Source of the DNA: Phytopseudomonas flavescens
Lineage (GTDB): Bacteria; Pseudomonadota; Gammaproteobacteria; Pseudomonadales; Pseudomonadaceae
Length of the DNA stretch: 49,355 nt
Assembly (NCBI RefSeq): GCF_900100535.1
Contig: NZ_FNDG01000032.1
Coordinates: forward strand, 1-49,355
Reading direction: 5' to 3'
Position numbers and translations under genes: made by a program. Under the pieces are notes generated by a model. The model ran no database searches. It worked only from the letters and a program-made list of their open reading frames with translations, and was not told the DNA's origin. Shown in pieces: positions 1 to 7,690 of this stretch. How positions within the stretch are numbered: the first letter of the stretch is position 1; each line of letters opens with the position of its first letter.

Positions 1-1
1 G

Positions 2-337
2 CTGGCCGAACTGGGCGATCTGCACAGGTTTGACAGCAGCCGTGCTGTGACGGCCTATGCGGGGCTCAATCCCAGGCTACAGGAGTCCGGGAAATTCAAA
101 GGCCAAACACGGATATCTCGCACCGGCTCGGCCATCTTACGCGCAGGGCTGTATATGCCCGGCTTGGTGTCCATAACGCATAACGCGGCGATACGGGCAA
201 TGGCCGAGCGCATGAGAGCCAAAGGCAAAACCGGCAAACAGATCGTCTGCGCGGCGATGCGCAAGTTGCTGTGTATCGCCTACGGCGTGCTGAAATCGGG
301 AATGCCTTTTGATGCCGAATTGGCGCTTGCAAGGTAA
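2..337 (+). CDS. IS110-family transposase, C-terminal part (cut by window start)
   Basis: The reading frame is open from base 2, so the N-terminal RuvC-like DEDD domain lies outside the window. What is visible is the Transposase_20 (helix-hairpin-helix) C-terminal part: TAYAGLNP, then a SGKFKGQTRISRTGS stretch, then a helical MAERMRAKGKTGKQ region ending in a short basic tail and TAA. These are hallmarks of IS110/IS1111 transposases, which insert with the help of a serine residue in this part of the protein. It sits directly beside an AT-rich unknown gene, consistent with a mobile or acquired left edge. No terminal repeat of the IS can be recognised downstream; a GTAGGGTGGA hairpin begins 38 bp after the stop. 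Whether the complete element is intact cannot be judged from here. Confidence 0.85.
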   Translation: MAELGDLHRFDSSRAVTAYAGLNPRLQESGKFKGQTRISRTGSAILRAGLYMPGLVSITHNAAIRAMAERMRAKGKTGKQIVCAAMRKLLCIAYGVLKSGMPFDAELALAR

Positions 338-375
338 CGGGCAAGACGGTATCTACACCCACATTTAATCCCGTC

Positions 376-405
376 GTAGGGTGGATGACGTTTTACCCAT
401 CCACC
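376..405. repeat. GTAGGGTGGA-type hairpin, short copy
   Basis: Thirty bases starting GTAGGGTGGATGACG and ending CCATCCACC form an inverted repeat (GGTGGAT/ATCCACC). It is a short form of a repeat that recurs at 7532, 20883, 32745, 35396, 44633, 44775 and 48936, always between genes. It lies between the transposase stop and the 3' end of the convergent unknown gene. Confidence 0.7.
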
Positions 406-444
406 ATTGGTGGTGGTTGTTCGGGCTACTTGCTTGCTAAACCA

Positions 445-1485
445 TTAATCTAATCGTTTAAAGGAGGGACGCGGGGAAATGATCTTGGGTGCCATTTCTT
501 TAATATGGAGCCAGTCAGGAGCGTTAACACTTATCAGCTGATGTTTTTGGGTGACAAGATCTTGTTGAGCTGCTTCATTAAGGGCCTCTTCAACATCAAG
601 AGCTGTTGAGTTCTCGTATTTATGCATTTGCTCCATTAATCGTTGTGCTTTTGCGCTTGGTTTAACCCAGTATTCTGGTTGAGGAAGTTTTCCAAGCTTT
701 AAAAGGACGCGTGCAACTGCATGGTAGCCGTCATTGAAAAGCCCCATGAACCCATTCGGGTCAGCAAGTGTTACAATCCATAAACCATGTTTTTGGTCAA
801 ATCGTACACCTTCTCTGTTTCCTATGTCAGTCGATTCTGGAACTATCCCTATTCTAAGCCCTTGTCCGCCTTCTAATAAGTTGTAGTTGGATTTAATTGT
901 TGCGGCGAAATAGCGTGGGTCATCTTCCACAGAAAGAAAAAGGTCTGTCTTCCATATTTTTTTTATTCTTTCGTTGAGAAAACCCTCGGCCTGTATGCCT
1001 TGGGCTGCTAGAGAGACCCATGGCCCGAAGTGAAAGGGTCTTCCACTTCCTTGTGGTAGTAAATAAGACTGATCTCCTGCGCCATCTATCACTGCGTCAA
1101 GGAAGCCGAGATATTTTGCACGTTCATGTCCAAATAGTAATGAGGCGGGGCATGCGTCCTTGATTTTTGTTGAGGCTTTTTTTAGAGCGTGGGCTACAGG
1201 ATCAATAATTAGAGGCTCTTTTCCCAGAATAGCTTCGTGTACAGCCCACTCGAATCCATCACCTCGCATGCCTTTGTCTCTATCAAGTCGCGCTATTTTA
1301 GAGAGTTGGCGCATTGTGACTTTATTAAGCTCAGTATTCAGGTCTGCTAGATCTTCTTCGGACAATGAGTCGATGAATGCTCTTAGTACGGATCGAGCAA
1401 TTGCATAAAGTGCGCGCCCATACTCGTCAATGGGGGCGTTCTGCTCGATGAACGTTACGTTGGGCTTCGCTTTGCTTTTTTTCAT
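445..1485 (-). CDS. AT-rich unknown protein, possible PD-(D/E)XK-like nuclease
   Basis: A 346-residue protein that I do not recognise by name. Base composition is clearly lower in GC than every neighbour (mid-40s percent by eye against mid-60s), and codon use is AT-ending, so it is probably horizontally acquired. The central part reads FEWAVHEAI around residue 78, then TDLFL with Asp181, then AATIK with Lys198, followed by LEGGQGLRIGIVPE at 204-217. A helix acidic residue, an Asp, and an x-I-K about 15 residues later is the spacing of a PD-(D/E)XK fold with the usual Glu replaced by Thr, so a restriction-like nuclease is possible; this is inference only. No signal peptide or membrane segment is seen. 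The ATG has no convincing Shine-Dalgarno. It lies between an IS110 fragment and the nrdAB terminator. Confidence 0.55.
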   Translation of the reverse strand: MKKSKAKPNVTFIEQNAPIDEYGRALYAIARSVLRAFIDSLSEEDLADLNTELNKVTMRQLSKIARLDRDKGMRGDGFEWAVHEAILGKEPLIIDPVAHALKKASTKIKDACPASLLFGHERAKYLGFLDAVIDGAGDQSYLLPQGSGRPFHFGPWVSLAAQGIQAEGFLNERIKKIWKTDLFLSVEDDPRYFAATIKSNYNLLEGGQGLRIGIVPESTDIGNREGVRFDQKHGLWIVTLADPNGFMGLFNDGYHAVARVLLKLGKLPQPEYWVKPSAKAQRLMEQMHKYENSTALDVEEALNEAAQQDLVTQKHQLISVNAPDWLHIKEMAPKIISPRPSFKRLD

Positions 1486-1508
1486 TTTGAATACACTTTT
1501 TCGAATTT

Positions 1509-1549
1509 CTTAATAAGAAGCCCCGCACTAGGCGGGGCTTCTTATTAAG
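1509..1549. terminator. Strong bidirectional terminator after nrdAB
   Basis: A perfect 18-bp inverted repeat (CTTAATAAGAAGCCCCGC and its complement) with a 5-base loop, flanked on both sides by A/T-rich arms that supply a T-rich tract in either direction. It lies 59 bp past the nrdB stop and just upstream of the AT-rich gene at 445-1485. It should therefore end nrdAB transcription and insulate the acquired gene. Confidence 0.9.
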
Positions 1550-1608
1550 CTTCAACCCCAACATCCATGGCAGGTGTGGGGGTAATTTACAGTCATTTCA
1601 AATCGCCA

Positions 1609-2862
1609 TCAATCCCAGCTCAACGCCCCACCCGTCTGATACTCGATCACTCGGGTCTCGAAGAAGTTCTTCTCTTTCTTCAAGTCCATGATTTCACTCA
1701 TCCACGGGAACGGGTTGCTGGCGCCCGGGTATTCTTCTTTCAGGCCGATCTGGGTCAGGCGGCGGTTGGCGATGAATTTGAGGTAGTCCTCCATCATCGC
1801 CGCGTTCATGCCGAGTACGCCGCGGGGCATGGTGTCGCGGGCGTATTCGATTTCCAGCTGGGCGCCCTGCAGGATCATCTGGGTCGCCTCGTCCTTCATG
1901 GTGGCGTCCCACAGGCTCGGGTTTTCGATCTTGATCTGGTTGATCACGTCGATACCGAAGTTCAGGTGCATGGATTCGTCACGCAGGATGTACTGGAACT
2001 GTTCGGCGGTGCCGGTCATCTTGTTGCGGCGGCCCATGGAAAGGATCTGGGTGAAGCCGCAGTAGAAGAAGATGCCTTCCAGTACGCAGTAGTAGGCGAT
2101 CAGGTTCTTGAGGAACTGGCGATCGGTTTCCGGGGTGCCGGTTTCGAACTTGGGATCGGAGATCGAGCGGGTGTACTTGAGGCCCCAGGAGGCTTTCTTG
2201 GCGACGCTGGGGATCTCGTGGTACATGTTGAAGATCTCGCCTTCATCCATGCCCAGCGATTCGATGCAGTACTGGTAGGCGTGGGTGTGGATCGCTTCCT
2301 CGAAGGCCTGGCGCAGGATGTACTGGCGGCACTCGGGGTTGGTGATCAGGCGGTACACGGCCAGTACCAGGTTGTTGGCAACCAGGCTGTCGGCGGTGGA
2401 GAAGAAGCCGAGGTTGCGCATGACGATGCGGCGCTCGTCTTCGCTGAGACCGTCTGTGGATTTCCACAGGGCGATGTCGGCGTTCATGTTCACTTCCTGC
2501 GGCATCCAGTGGTTGGCGCAACCATCCAGATACTTCTGCCAGGCCCAGTCGTACTTGAAGGGGACGAGCTGGTTGAGGTCGGCACGGGCGTTGATCATCT
2601 GCTTGTCGCCGACTTCCACGCGTGCGGAGGTGCCTTCGAGCTCGTCCAGGCCTTCCTGGATGTCGAGGTCGTTGAGGGCCTTTTTCGCACGGGCGATGGC
2701 ATCGGAGTCATTGGCGTCGATGGCACGGGCTTCGAGGGCTGCGGCGTCGCCGACCTGGTTGAGCCTTTCCAGGCTCATGTCGGCACTGGCTTGTGCGGCG
2801 GTCTGTTTCGGAGCGGCAGCTTCAGCGCCGTCTTCCTTGTCGAATTCATCCCAGCTCAGCAT
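1609..2862 (-). CDS. nrdB: Ribonucleoside-diphosphate reductase class Ia, small subunit
   Basis: NrdB (417 aa) carries the diiron-tyrosyl radical that is passed to NrdA to reduce ribonucleoside diphosphates to deoxyribonucleotides under aerobic conditions. The metal and radical signature is visible: Glu189, His192 and Tyr196 in FEEAIHTHAYQY have the spacing of E. coli Glu115, His118 and Tyr122. A longer N-terminal extension than in E. coli (about 80 residues, Ala/Glu rich) is, as far as I recall, normal for Pseudomonas NrdB. The ATG has AAGGAG nine bases upstream. It lies downstream of nrdA in the same direction with a 156-bp gap, so the two are probably co-transcribed and end at the 1509-1549 terminator. 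The long ORF on the opposite strand is a high-GC shadow. Confidence 0.97.
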   Translation of the reverse strand: MLSWDEFDKEDGAEAAAPKQTAAQASADMSLERLNQVGDAAALEARAIDANDSDAIARAKKALNDLDIQEGLDELEGTSARVEVGDKQMINARADLNQLVPFKYDWAWQKYLDGCANHWMPQEVNMNADIALWKSTDGLSEDERRIVMRNLGFFSTADSLVANNLVLAVYRLITNPECRQYILRQAFEEAIHTHAYQYCIESLGMDEGEIFNMYHEIPSVAKKASWGLKYTRSISDPKFETGTPETDRQFLKNLIAYYCVLEGIFFYCGFTQILSMGRRNKMTGTAEQFQYILRDESMHLNFGIDVINQIKIENPSLWDATMKDEATQMILQGAQLEIEYARDTMPRGVLGMNAAMMEDYLKFIANRRLTQIGLKEEYPGASNPFPWMSEIMDLKKEKNFFETRVIEYQTGGALSWD

Positions 2863-2881
2863 GAGGGGGCTCCTTTCAGGA

Positions 2882-2910
2882 GCAGCTTCAAGCTTCAGGC
2901 TTCAAGCTGC
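2882..2910. repeat. Small AGCTTCAAGCTGC palindromic repeat
   Basis: In the nrdA-nrdB gap GCAGCTT at 2882-2888 pairs with AAGCTGC at 2904-2910, and the interior repeats the word TTCAAGC/TTCAGGC. Related words occur at about 3003-3015 and 49050-49071. This type of CTTGAAGCTTCAAG repeat is common in Pseudomonas spacers. Here it may form a hairpin between the two nrd cistrons. Confidence 0.5.
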
Positions 2911-3018
2911 AAGTGGTTGGGTGGTGGCGGGGAGGGCAGTTCCATCCCCGCGAGCAGCACACGGTCGGCCATGTTGTGCGGTCAGTTTGTGGCTGACCGC
3001 TTGCAGCTTGCCGCTGCT

Positions 3019-5931
3019 TTATTGGCAGGCTTCGCAATCCGGCTCGTCGATGGCGCACGCCTTCGGAACCGGAGCCGGGCCAGGCGAGGCCTGGGTGGCC
3101 GGAGCAGCGGCAGGGGCCGCGCCGAGGCCTTGGTCACCGCCGCTGGATACCGCGTTCAGCTTGCCGGTGTTGATGGTCGACTTCTCGGTGCTGGTGGCGG
3201 CCAGGGCACGGAGGTAGTAGGTGGTTTTCAGGCCACGGTACCAGGCCATGCGGTAGGTCACGTCGAGCTTCTTGCCCGAGGCGCCGGCGATGTACAGGTT
3301 CAGCGACTGCGCCTGGTCGATCCACTTCTGGCGACGGCTGGCGGCATCGACGATCCACTTGGTGTCGACTTCGAAGGCGGTGGCGTACAGGTCTTTCAGT
3401 TCTTGCGGGATACGCTCGATCTGCTGCACGGAGCCGTCGTAGTACTTGAGGTCGTTGATCATCACCGAGTCCCACAGGCCGCGCGCCTTGAGGTCGCGAA
3501 CCAGGTAGGGGTTGATCACGGTGAATTCGCCCGACAGGTTCGATTTCACGTACAGGTTCTGGTAGGTCGGCTCGATGGACTGCGACACGCCGGTGATGTT
3601 GGCGATGGTCGCGGTCGGCGCGATGGCCATGATGTTCGAGTTACGAATGCCTTTCTGTACGCGAGCCCGTACCGGAGCCCAGTCCAGGGTTTCGTTCAGG
3701 TCGACGTCGATGTATTTCTGGCCACGGGCCTCGATGAGGATCTGCTGGGAGTCCAGCGGCAGGATGCCCTTGCTCCACAGCGAACCCTGGAAGGTTTCGT
3801 AGGCGCCACGCTCGTCGGCCAGGTCACAGGACGCCTGGATGGCGTAGTAGCTGACCGCTTCCATGGACTTGTCGGCGAAGTCGACGGCGGCATCGGAGCC
3901 GTACGGGATGTGCTGCAGGTACAGCGCGTCCTGGAAGCCCATGATGCCCAGGCCTACCGGGCGGTGCTTGACGTTGGAGTTGCGCGCTTGCGGCACCGAG
4001 TAGTAGTTGATGTCGATGACGTTATCGAGCATGCGCACGGCGGTCTTCACGGTGCGCGCCAGCTTGGCGGTGTCCAGCTTGCCGTCAGTGATGTGGTTCG
4101 GCAGGTTGACCGAGCCCAGGTTGCAGACGGCGATCTCGTCCTTGTTGGTGTTCAGGGTGATCTCGGTGCACAGGTTGGAGCTGTGCACCACGCCCACGTG
4201 CTGCTGCGGGCTGCGCAGGTTGCATGGGTCCTTGAAGGTCAGCCACGGGTGGCCGGTCTCGAACAGCATCGAGAGCATCTTGCGCCACAGGTCCTTGGCC
4301 TGGATGGTCTTGAACAGTTTGATCTTGCCCGGGTACTCGGTCAGGGCTTCGTAGTACTCGTAGCGCTCTTCGAAGGCCTTGCCGGTCAGGTCGTGCAGAT
4401 CCGGCACTTCGCTTGGCGAGAACAGGGTCCACTGGCCGTCGTCGAAGACGCGCTTCATGAACAGATCCGGGATCCAGTTGGCGGTGTTCATGTCGTGGGT
4501 ACGGCGACGGTCATCACCGGTGTTCTTGCGCAGCTCGATGAACTCTTCGATGTCCATGTGCCAGGTTTCCAGGTAGGCGCACACGGCGCCTTTGCGCTTG
4601 CCGCCCTGGTTGACCGCCACGGCGGTGTCGTTGACCACCTTGAGGAACGGCACCACGCCCTGGGATTTGCCGTTGGTGCCCTTGATGTAGGCGCCCAGCG
4701 AGCGAACCGGAGTCCAGTCGTTGCCCAGGCCGCCGGCGAATTTGCTCAGCAGGGCGTTGTCGCGGATGGCGTCGTAGATGCCGCCCAGGTCGTCAGGCAC
4801 GGTGGTCAGGTAGCAGCTGGACAGCTGCGGACGCAGGGTGCCGGCGTTGAACAGGGTCGGGGTGGAGGCCATGTAGTCGAACGACGACAGCAGGTTGTAG
4901 AACTCGATGGCGCGGTCTTCGCGGTTGTTCGGCTCTTCGATGGCCAGGCCCATGGCCACGCGCATGAAGAACACCTGGGGCAGTTCGAAACGGATGCCGT
5001 CCTTGTGGATGAAGTAACGGTCGTACAGGGTCTGCAGGCCCAGGTAGGTGAACTGCTGGTCACGCTCGTGGTTGATCGCCTTGCCCAGTTTTTCCAGGTC
5101 GTAGGTTTTCAGTTTCGGGTCGAGCAGTTCGAATTCGACGCCGGCTTCGACGTAGGCGGGCAGGGCCTTGGCGTACAGCTCGGCCATCTCGTGGTGAGTG
5201 GCACTGGCGGCGACGTTGAGGAAGCTCAGGCCTTCGGCGCGGATGTTGTCCATCAGCAGGCGGGCGGTGACGTAGCTGTAGTTCGGCTCACGCTCGACCA
5301 GGGTACGGGAGGTCATCACCAGGGCGGTGTTGACGTCTTTCTGGGCAACGCCGTCGTACAGGTTCTTCAGGGTTTCCTTCTGGATCAGCGCGCCGTCGAC
5401 TTCCAGCAGGCCTTCACAGGCCTCGGTGACGATGGTGTTGAGGCGGCCCATGTCCAGCGGCGCCAGGCTGCCGTCAGCCAGGGTCACGCGGATGCTCGGG
5501 TGCGGCTGGGCGATGCCGTCGGCGGCGTCGGTGGTCTTGCGCTTGTTCGCCTGGGCTTCGCGGTAGATCACGTAATCGCGGGCGACTTTCTGCTCGCCGG
5601 AGCGCATCAGGGCCAGTTCGACCTGGTCCTGGATCTCTTCGATGTGGATGGTGCCGCCCGACGGCATGCGACGCTTGAAGGTCGCGGTGACCTGCTCGGT
5701 GAGGCGGGCAACGGTGTCATGGATACGCGAGGAGGCGGCGGCATTGCCACCTTCCACTGCGAGAAACGCCTTGGTGATGGCGACGGTGATCTTGTCACCG
5801 GTGTACGGCACGACGGTACCGTTACGCTTGATCACACGCAGTTGGCCCGGTGCGGTTGCAGCCAGTGCCTCGGTGGCGTCGCCCTGAGGCGCCTGGGCCT
5901 GAGGGTTCTCGCGAGTGGTGTCGGTATGCAT
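3019..5931 (-). CDS. nrdA: Ribonucleoside-diphosphate reductase class Ia, large subunit
   Basis: NrdA (970 aa from the chosen start) binds and reduces the ribonucleotide substrate with the radical delivered by NrdB. The N-terminus holds two ATP-cone regulatory domains in tandem: one beginning LRVIKRNGTVVPYTGDKITV and a second beginning IRVTLADGSLAPLDMGRLNT. This is the layout known from Pseudomonas NrdA. The catalytic barrel carries SSNLCTEI, and the C-terminus ends in a Cys-rich tail (DCEACQ) that passes reducing equivalents to the active site. I start at the ATG at 5931 (MHTDTTREN) because GGAG lies about nine bases upstream; in-frame starts at 5943 and 5997 have weaker signals. A leader of some 370-400 nt with NrdR-like boxes precedes it. 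Confidence 0.96.
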   Translation of the reverse strand: MHTDTTRENPQAQAPQGDATEALAATAPGQLRVIKRNGTVVPYTGDKITVAITKAFLAVEGGNAAASSRIHDTVARLTEQVTATFKRRMPSGGTIHIEEIQDQVELALMRSGEQKVARDYVIYREAQANKRKTTDAADGIAQPHPSIRVTLADGSLAPLDMGRLNTIVTEACEGLLEVDGALIQKETLKNLYDGVAQKDVNTALVMTSRTLVEREPNYSYVTARLLMDNIRAEGLSFLNVAASATHHEMAELYAKALPAYVEAGVEFELLDPKLKTYDLEKLGKAINHERDQQFTYLGLQTLYDRYFIHKDGIRFELPQVFFMRVAMGLAIEEPNNREDRAIEFYNLLSSFDYMASTPTLFNAGTLRPQLSSCYLTTVPDDLGGIYDAIRDNALLSKFAGGLGNDWTPVRSLGAYIKGTNGKSQGVVPFLKVVNDTAVAVNQGGKRKGAVCAYLETWHMDIEEFIELRKNTGDDRRRTHDMNTANWIPDLFMKRVFDDGQWTLFSPSEVPDLHDLTGKAFEERYEYYEALTEYPGKIKLFKTIQAKDLWRKMLSMLFETGHPWLTFKDPCNLRSPQQHVGVVHSSNLCTEITLNTNKDEIAVCNLGSVNLPNHITDGKLDTAKLARTVKTAVRMLDNVIDINYYSVPQARNSNVKHRPVGLGIMGFQDALYLQHIPYGSDAAVDFADKSMEAVSYYAIQASCDLADERGAYETFQGSLWSKGILPLDSQQILIEARGQKYIDVDLNETLDWAPVRARVQKGIRNSNIMAIAPTATIANITGVSQSIEPTYQNLYVKSNLSGEFTVINPYLVRDLKARGLWDSVMINDLKYYDGSVQQIERIPQELKDLYATAFEVDTKWIVDAASRRQKWIDQAQSLNLYIAGASGKKLDVTYRMAWYRGLKTTYYLRALAATSTEKSTINTGKLNAVSSGGDQGLGAAPAAAPATQASPGPAPVPKACAIDEPDCEACQ

Positions 5932-6308
5932 GAAGGTCTCCATGATCAATGAAATGTTCAGGCGTGAGCGTTCTGTCGCCGACCCCCCCGGCTGCAATCC
6001 CCTCGGCTGGCGCGAGGCCGGCAGCAGGGTGTCGCGAAAAGGCGCTGAGCGACTAGCGGCAGCCGGGGTGTCTCGATGCCGGAACGCTTCATTCCTGGCT
6101 TAACGGGTGCTTGCTGCAGTGCACGGTCACTAGATGTAGTGTTGCCGGTGCTGGCGCAGCGAGCGGTATTGGGTCTGGGCCGCTCGATAAGGTCGTCTGT
6201 CTGCTTGTCGGTGCGCCGGGGTCGGCGACCGTAACCTGTACCGTAAAAAAGAGGCCGGGCATGGACTTTTTCAGGCCATTCGTGCTTGGGTTGTTTCGGC
6301 CAAAAACC

Positions 6309-6349
6309 CAACATGTAGGTGTTTGGCGAGTTCGGGATACAAGATAGTG
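6309..6349 (-). promoter_or_regulatory. Two NrdR-like boxes overlapping a candidate nrdA promoter
   Basis: Two 10-bp cores fit the NrdR pattern C-w-A-n-A-T-n-T-w-G: CAACATGTAG at 6309-6318 (full match) and CAAGATAGTG at 6340-6349 (one mismatch). Their centres are 31 bp apart, three helical turns, which is the spacing known for NrdR operators. On the minus strand TTGTAT (6342-6337) and CTACAT (6318-6313) with an 18-base spacer form a plausible sigma-70 promoter overlapped by both boxes. NrdR represses nrd genes according to ATP/dATP status. Confidence 0.75.
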
Positions 6350-6380
6350 CGGTCGGTGGGCTAAGGCAAGCCCCGTCTCC

Positions 6381-6401
6381 TGTGGATAAATCTGTGGGTT
6401 A
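6381..6401. promoter_or_regulatory. DnaA box upstream of nrdA
   Basis: TGTGGATAA at 6381-6389 is a perfect DnaA box (TTATCCACA on the minus strand). TGTGGGTTA at 6393-6401 is a weaker second copy with two mismatches. They lie just upstream of the NrdR-like boxes. DnaA control of class Ia nrd promoters is established in E. coli, so a link between replication initiation and dNTP supply is likely here; two boxes alone do not make an origin. Confidence 0.65.
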
Positions 6402-6626
6402 ATACGGGGTAAGTGGCGCAAGAGCCCGTGGATACTGGCGATGCCAGGATCGTTGGGCTGATTGCCGCAGGTCGTTTTTTTTGCGGCGCTGGCGGCGGCG
6501 GTTCACTTCGTCGCCTGGACACAACATATAGGGTTCATTCGCGCATTCTGGCGTGCAATATGCAAAGACCCGTCGACGGCCCTCGAGGTCATATCGAGGG
6601 TTGTCTGACGCGCGGCTGGCCGCCCC

Positions 6627-7460
6627 TCAGGGCAGCACCAGTACCTTGTGTTTCGAGGCGCGTTGCTGTTCTGCCGAGAGGTCGTCGCGATCACCGTATG
6701 GCGCCGTGTACCAGCCACCATAGGTCGGGTTGGGCAGCAGGAACCAGCGCTGACCGAACCACGCCAGGTAGGGCGCTGCGGCCTGGCGTTGATCGCTCGC
6801 GCGATTGGGCGCCGCGATGAAGTCGCCGTAGCTGTCGCCCACCATGAGCAGCACCCGCGCCCGCTCGCCGACCCACTGGCGGCGGCAGGTCTTGTCCGAG
6901 CCGGCCTGCTGGCAGCCGCCGGTGGCGGTTCCCGCGGTGAGAATCTGCCCTTCGTCACGGATGGGAAAGCCGGCCTGGCGCAGGTTGCGCAGGGTGTCGG
7001 CTTCCTGGCCGGGCTCGCGGTTGGTCAGGTAATAGGGGGTGATGCCGAGTTTTGCAGCCGCCTGCATGAAAGCCAGCGAGCCGGGCAGGGCGCGGGCCTG
7101 GGCCTTTGCCACCCAGCGGTACCACTCGGCATAGTCATAGGGGCCGCCCTCGATCACCGACCTGGCATTGACGGGGGTGTTGTCGAGCAGCGTCTCGTCG
7201 ATGTCGACGATCACCGCAGGTGCCAGGCCCGTCAGATCGCGCGGCGGTTGCGCCAGGGCATCCCAGCGCGGGTCGGCGAGTGCCGGCTGCAACTGGCGGG
7301 TCGCGGCGGCGTAGACCTGCTGGTAGAGCAGCTCGTGCTCGATGGCGGTCTGCGTCCACAGCACCGCGTCGAGCTGATCGTGAGCCTTGGGTGTTTGCTG
7401 GCAGCCAGTGAGCAGGCTTCCCAGCACGCAGACGGTCAATAACGATGCGGTGCCACGCAT
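6627..7460 (-). CDS. HAD-family acid phosphatase, outer-membrane lipoprotein (e(P4)-like)
   Basis: A 277-residue lipoprotein of the class C acid phosphatase / 5'-nucleotidase e(P4) type. The signal peptide MRGTASLLTVCVLGSLLTGC ends in a lipobox with Cys20. The catalytic DDDD-type signature is present: VDIDETLLDN (nucleophile Asp and Asp+2) about 50 residues before PYDYAEW, and a second acidic motif VGDSYGDF near residue 220. Such enzymes dephosphorylate nucleotides or other phosphomonoesters in the periplasm or at the surface to aid uptake. The start at 7460 is chosen because it opens the lipoprotein signal and has AAGGAG eight bases upstream. The longer frame to 7637 runs through an intergenic repeat and is not real. 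The gene stands alone, divergent from nothing close. Confidence 0.88.
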   Translation of the reverse strand: MRGTASLLTVCVLGSLLTGCQQTPKAHDQLDAVLWTQTAIEHELLYQQVYAAATRQLQPALADPRWDALAQPPRDLTGLAPAVIVDIDETLLDNTPVNARSVIEGGPYDYAEWYRWVAKAQARALPGSLAFMQAAAKLGITPYYLTNREPGQEADTLRNLRQAGFPIRDEGQILTAGTATGGCQQAGSDKTCRRQWVGERARVLLMVGDSYGDFIAAPNRASDQRQAAAPYLAWFGQRWFLLPNPTYGGWYTAPYGDRDDLSAEQQRASKHKVLVLP

Positions 7461-7531
7461 TTGCAATGCTCCTTGGGCGTTGCGGGGATGGTTCATATGA
7501 AGTGGCGGCGACAAGGCGTAAGCAGCCATTT

Positions 7532-7607
7532 GTAGGGTGGACGACGCTTCACCCGTCCACCGCTCTGCGATCGCGATGGTGGATGAAAAGAGCGTCATCC
7601 ACCCTAC
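7532..7607. repeat. GTAGGGTGGA-type hairpin element
   Basis: A 76-bp element bounded by GTAGGGTGGA and TCCACCCTAC, with an inner GTCCACCGCTCTGCGATCGC segment. Read on the reverse strand it is almost identical to the copy at 48936-49025, apart from an internal insertion there. It lies upstream of the phosphatase lipoprotein gene and downstream of nothing coding on the plus strand. Confidence 0.85.
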
Positions 7608-7690
7608 GGCTGCTTCCGCCTCCTCTCTGCCCATCACCGGTACGCTTGTGTGCCCGTGTCCATCAAGACCTCCCGGTGGTGAATCGCCTC

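Larger units (their letters stand above)
5932..6626. other. Long non-coding stretch: nrdA leader and promoter, end of the phosphatase gene
   Basis: No ORF here looks genuine in either strand. The stretch holds the nrdA leader (5932 to about 6305), the NrdR and DnaA sites listed separately, and an unexplained part at 6410-6626 with a T8 run at 6477-6484. A small hairpin, CCCTCGA/TCGAGGG at 6580-6600, lies just downstream of the phosphatase gene but has no T-tract after it. Confidence 0.6.

Noticed and set aside
1567..5952. A 1461-codon open frame on the plus strand across nrdAB
   Set aside because: It is antisense to two certain genes; its sequence is Val/Gly/His/Asp-rich with no domain. High GC and codon bias of nrdAB keep this frame open.
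6381..6401. A replication origin at the DnaA boxes
   Set aside because: Only one perfect and one weak box, with no AT-rich unwinding region and no dnaA/dnaN genes; the place in front of nrdA explains them better.
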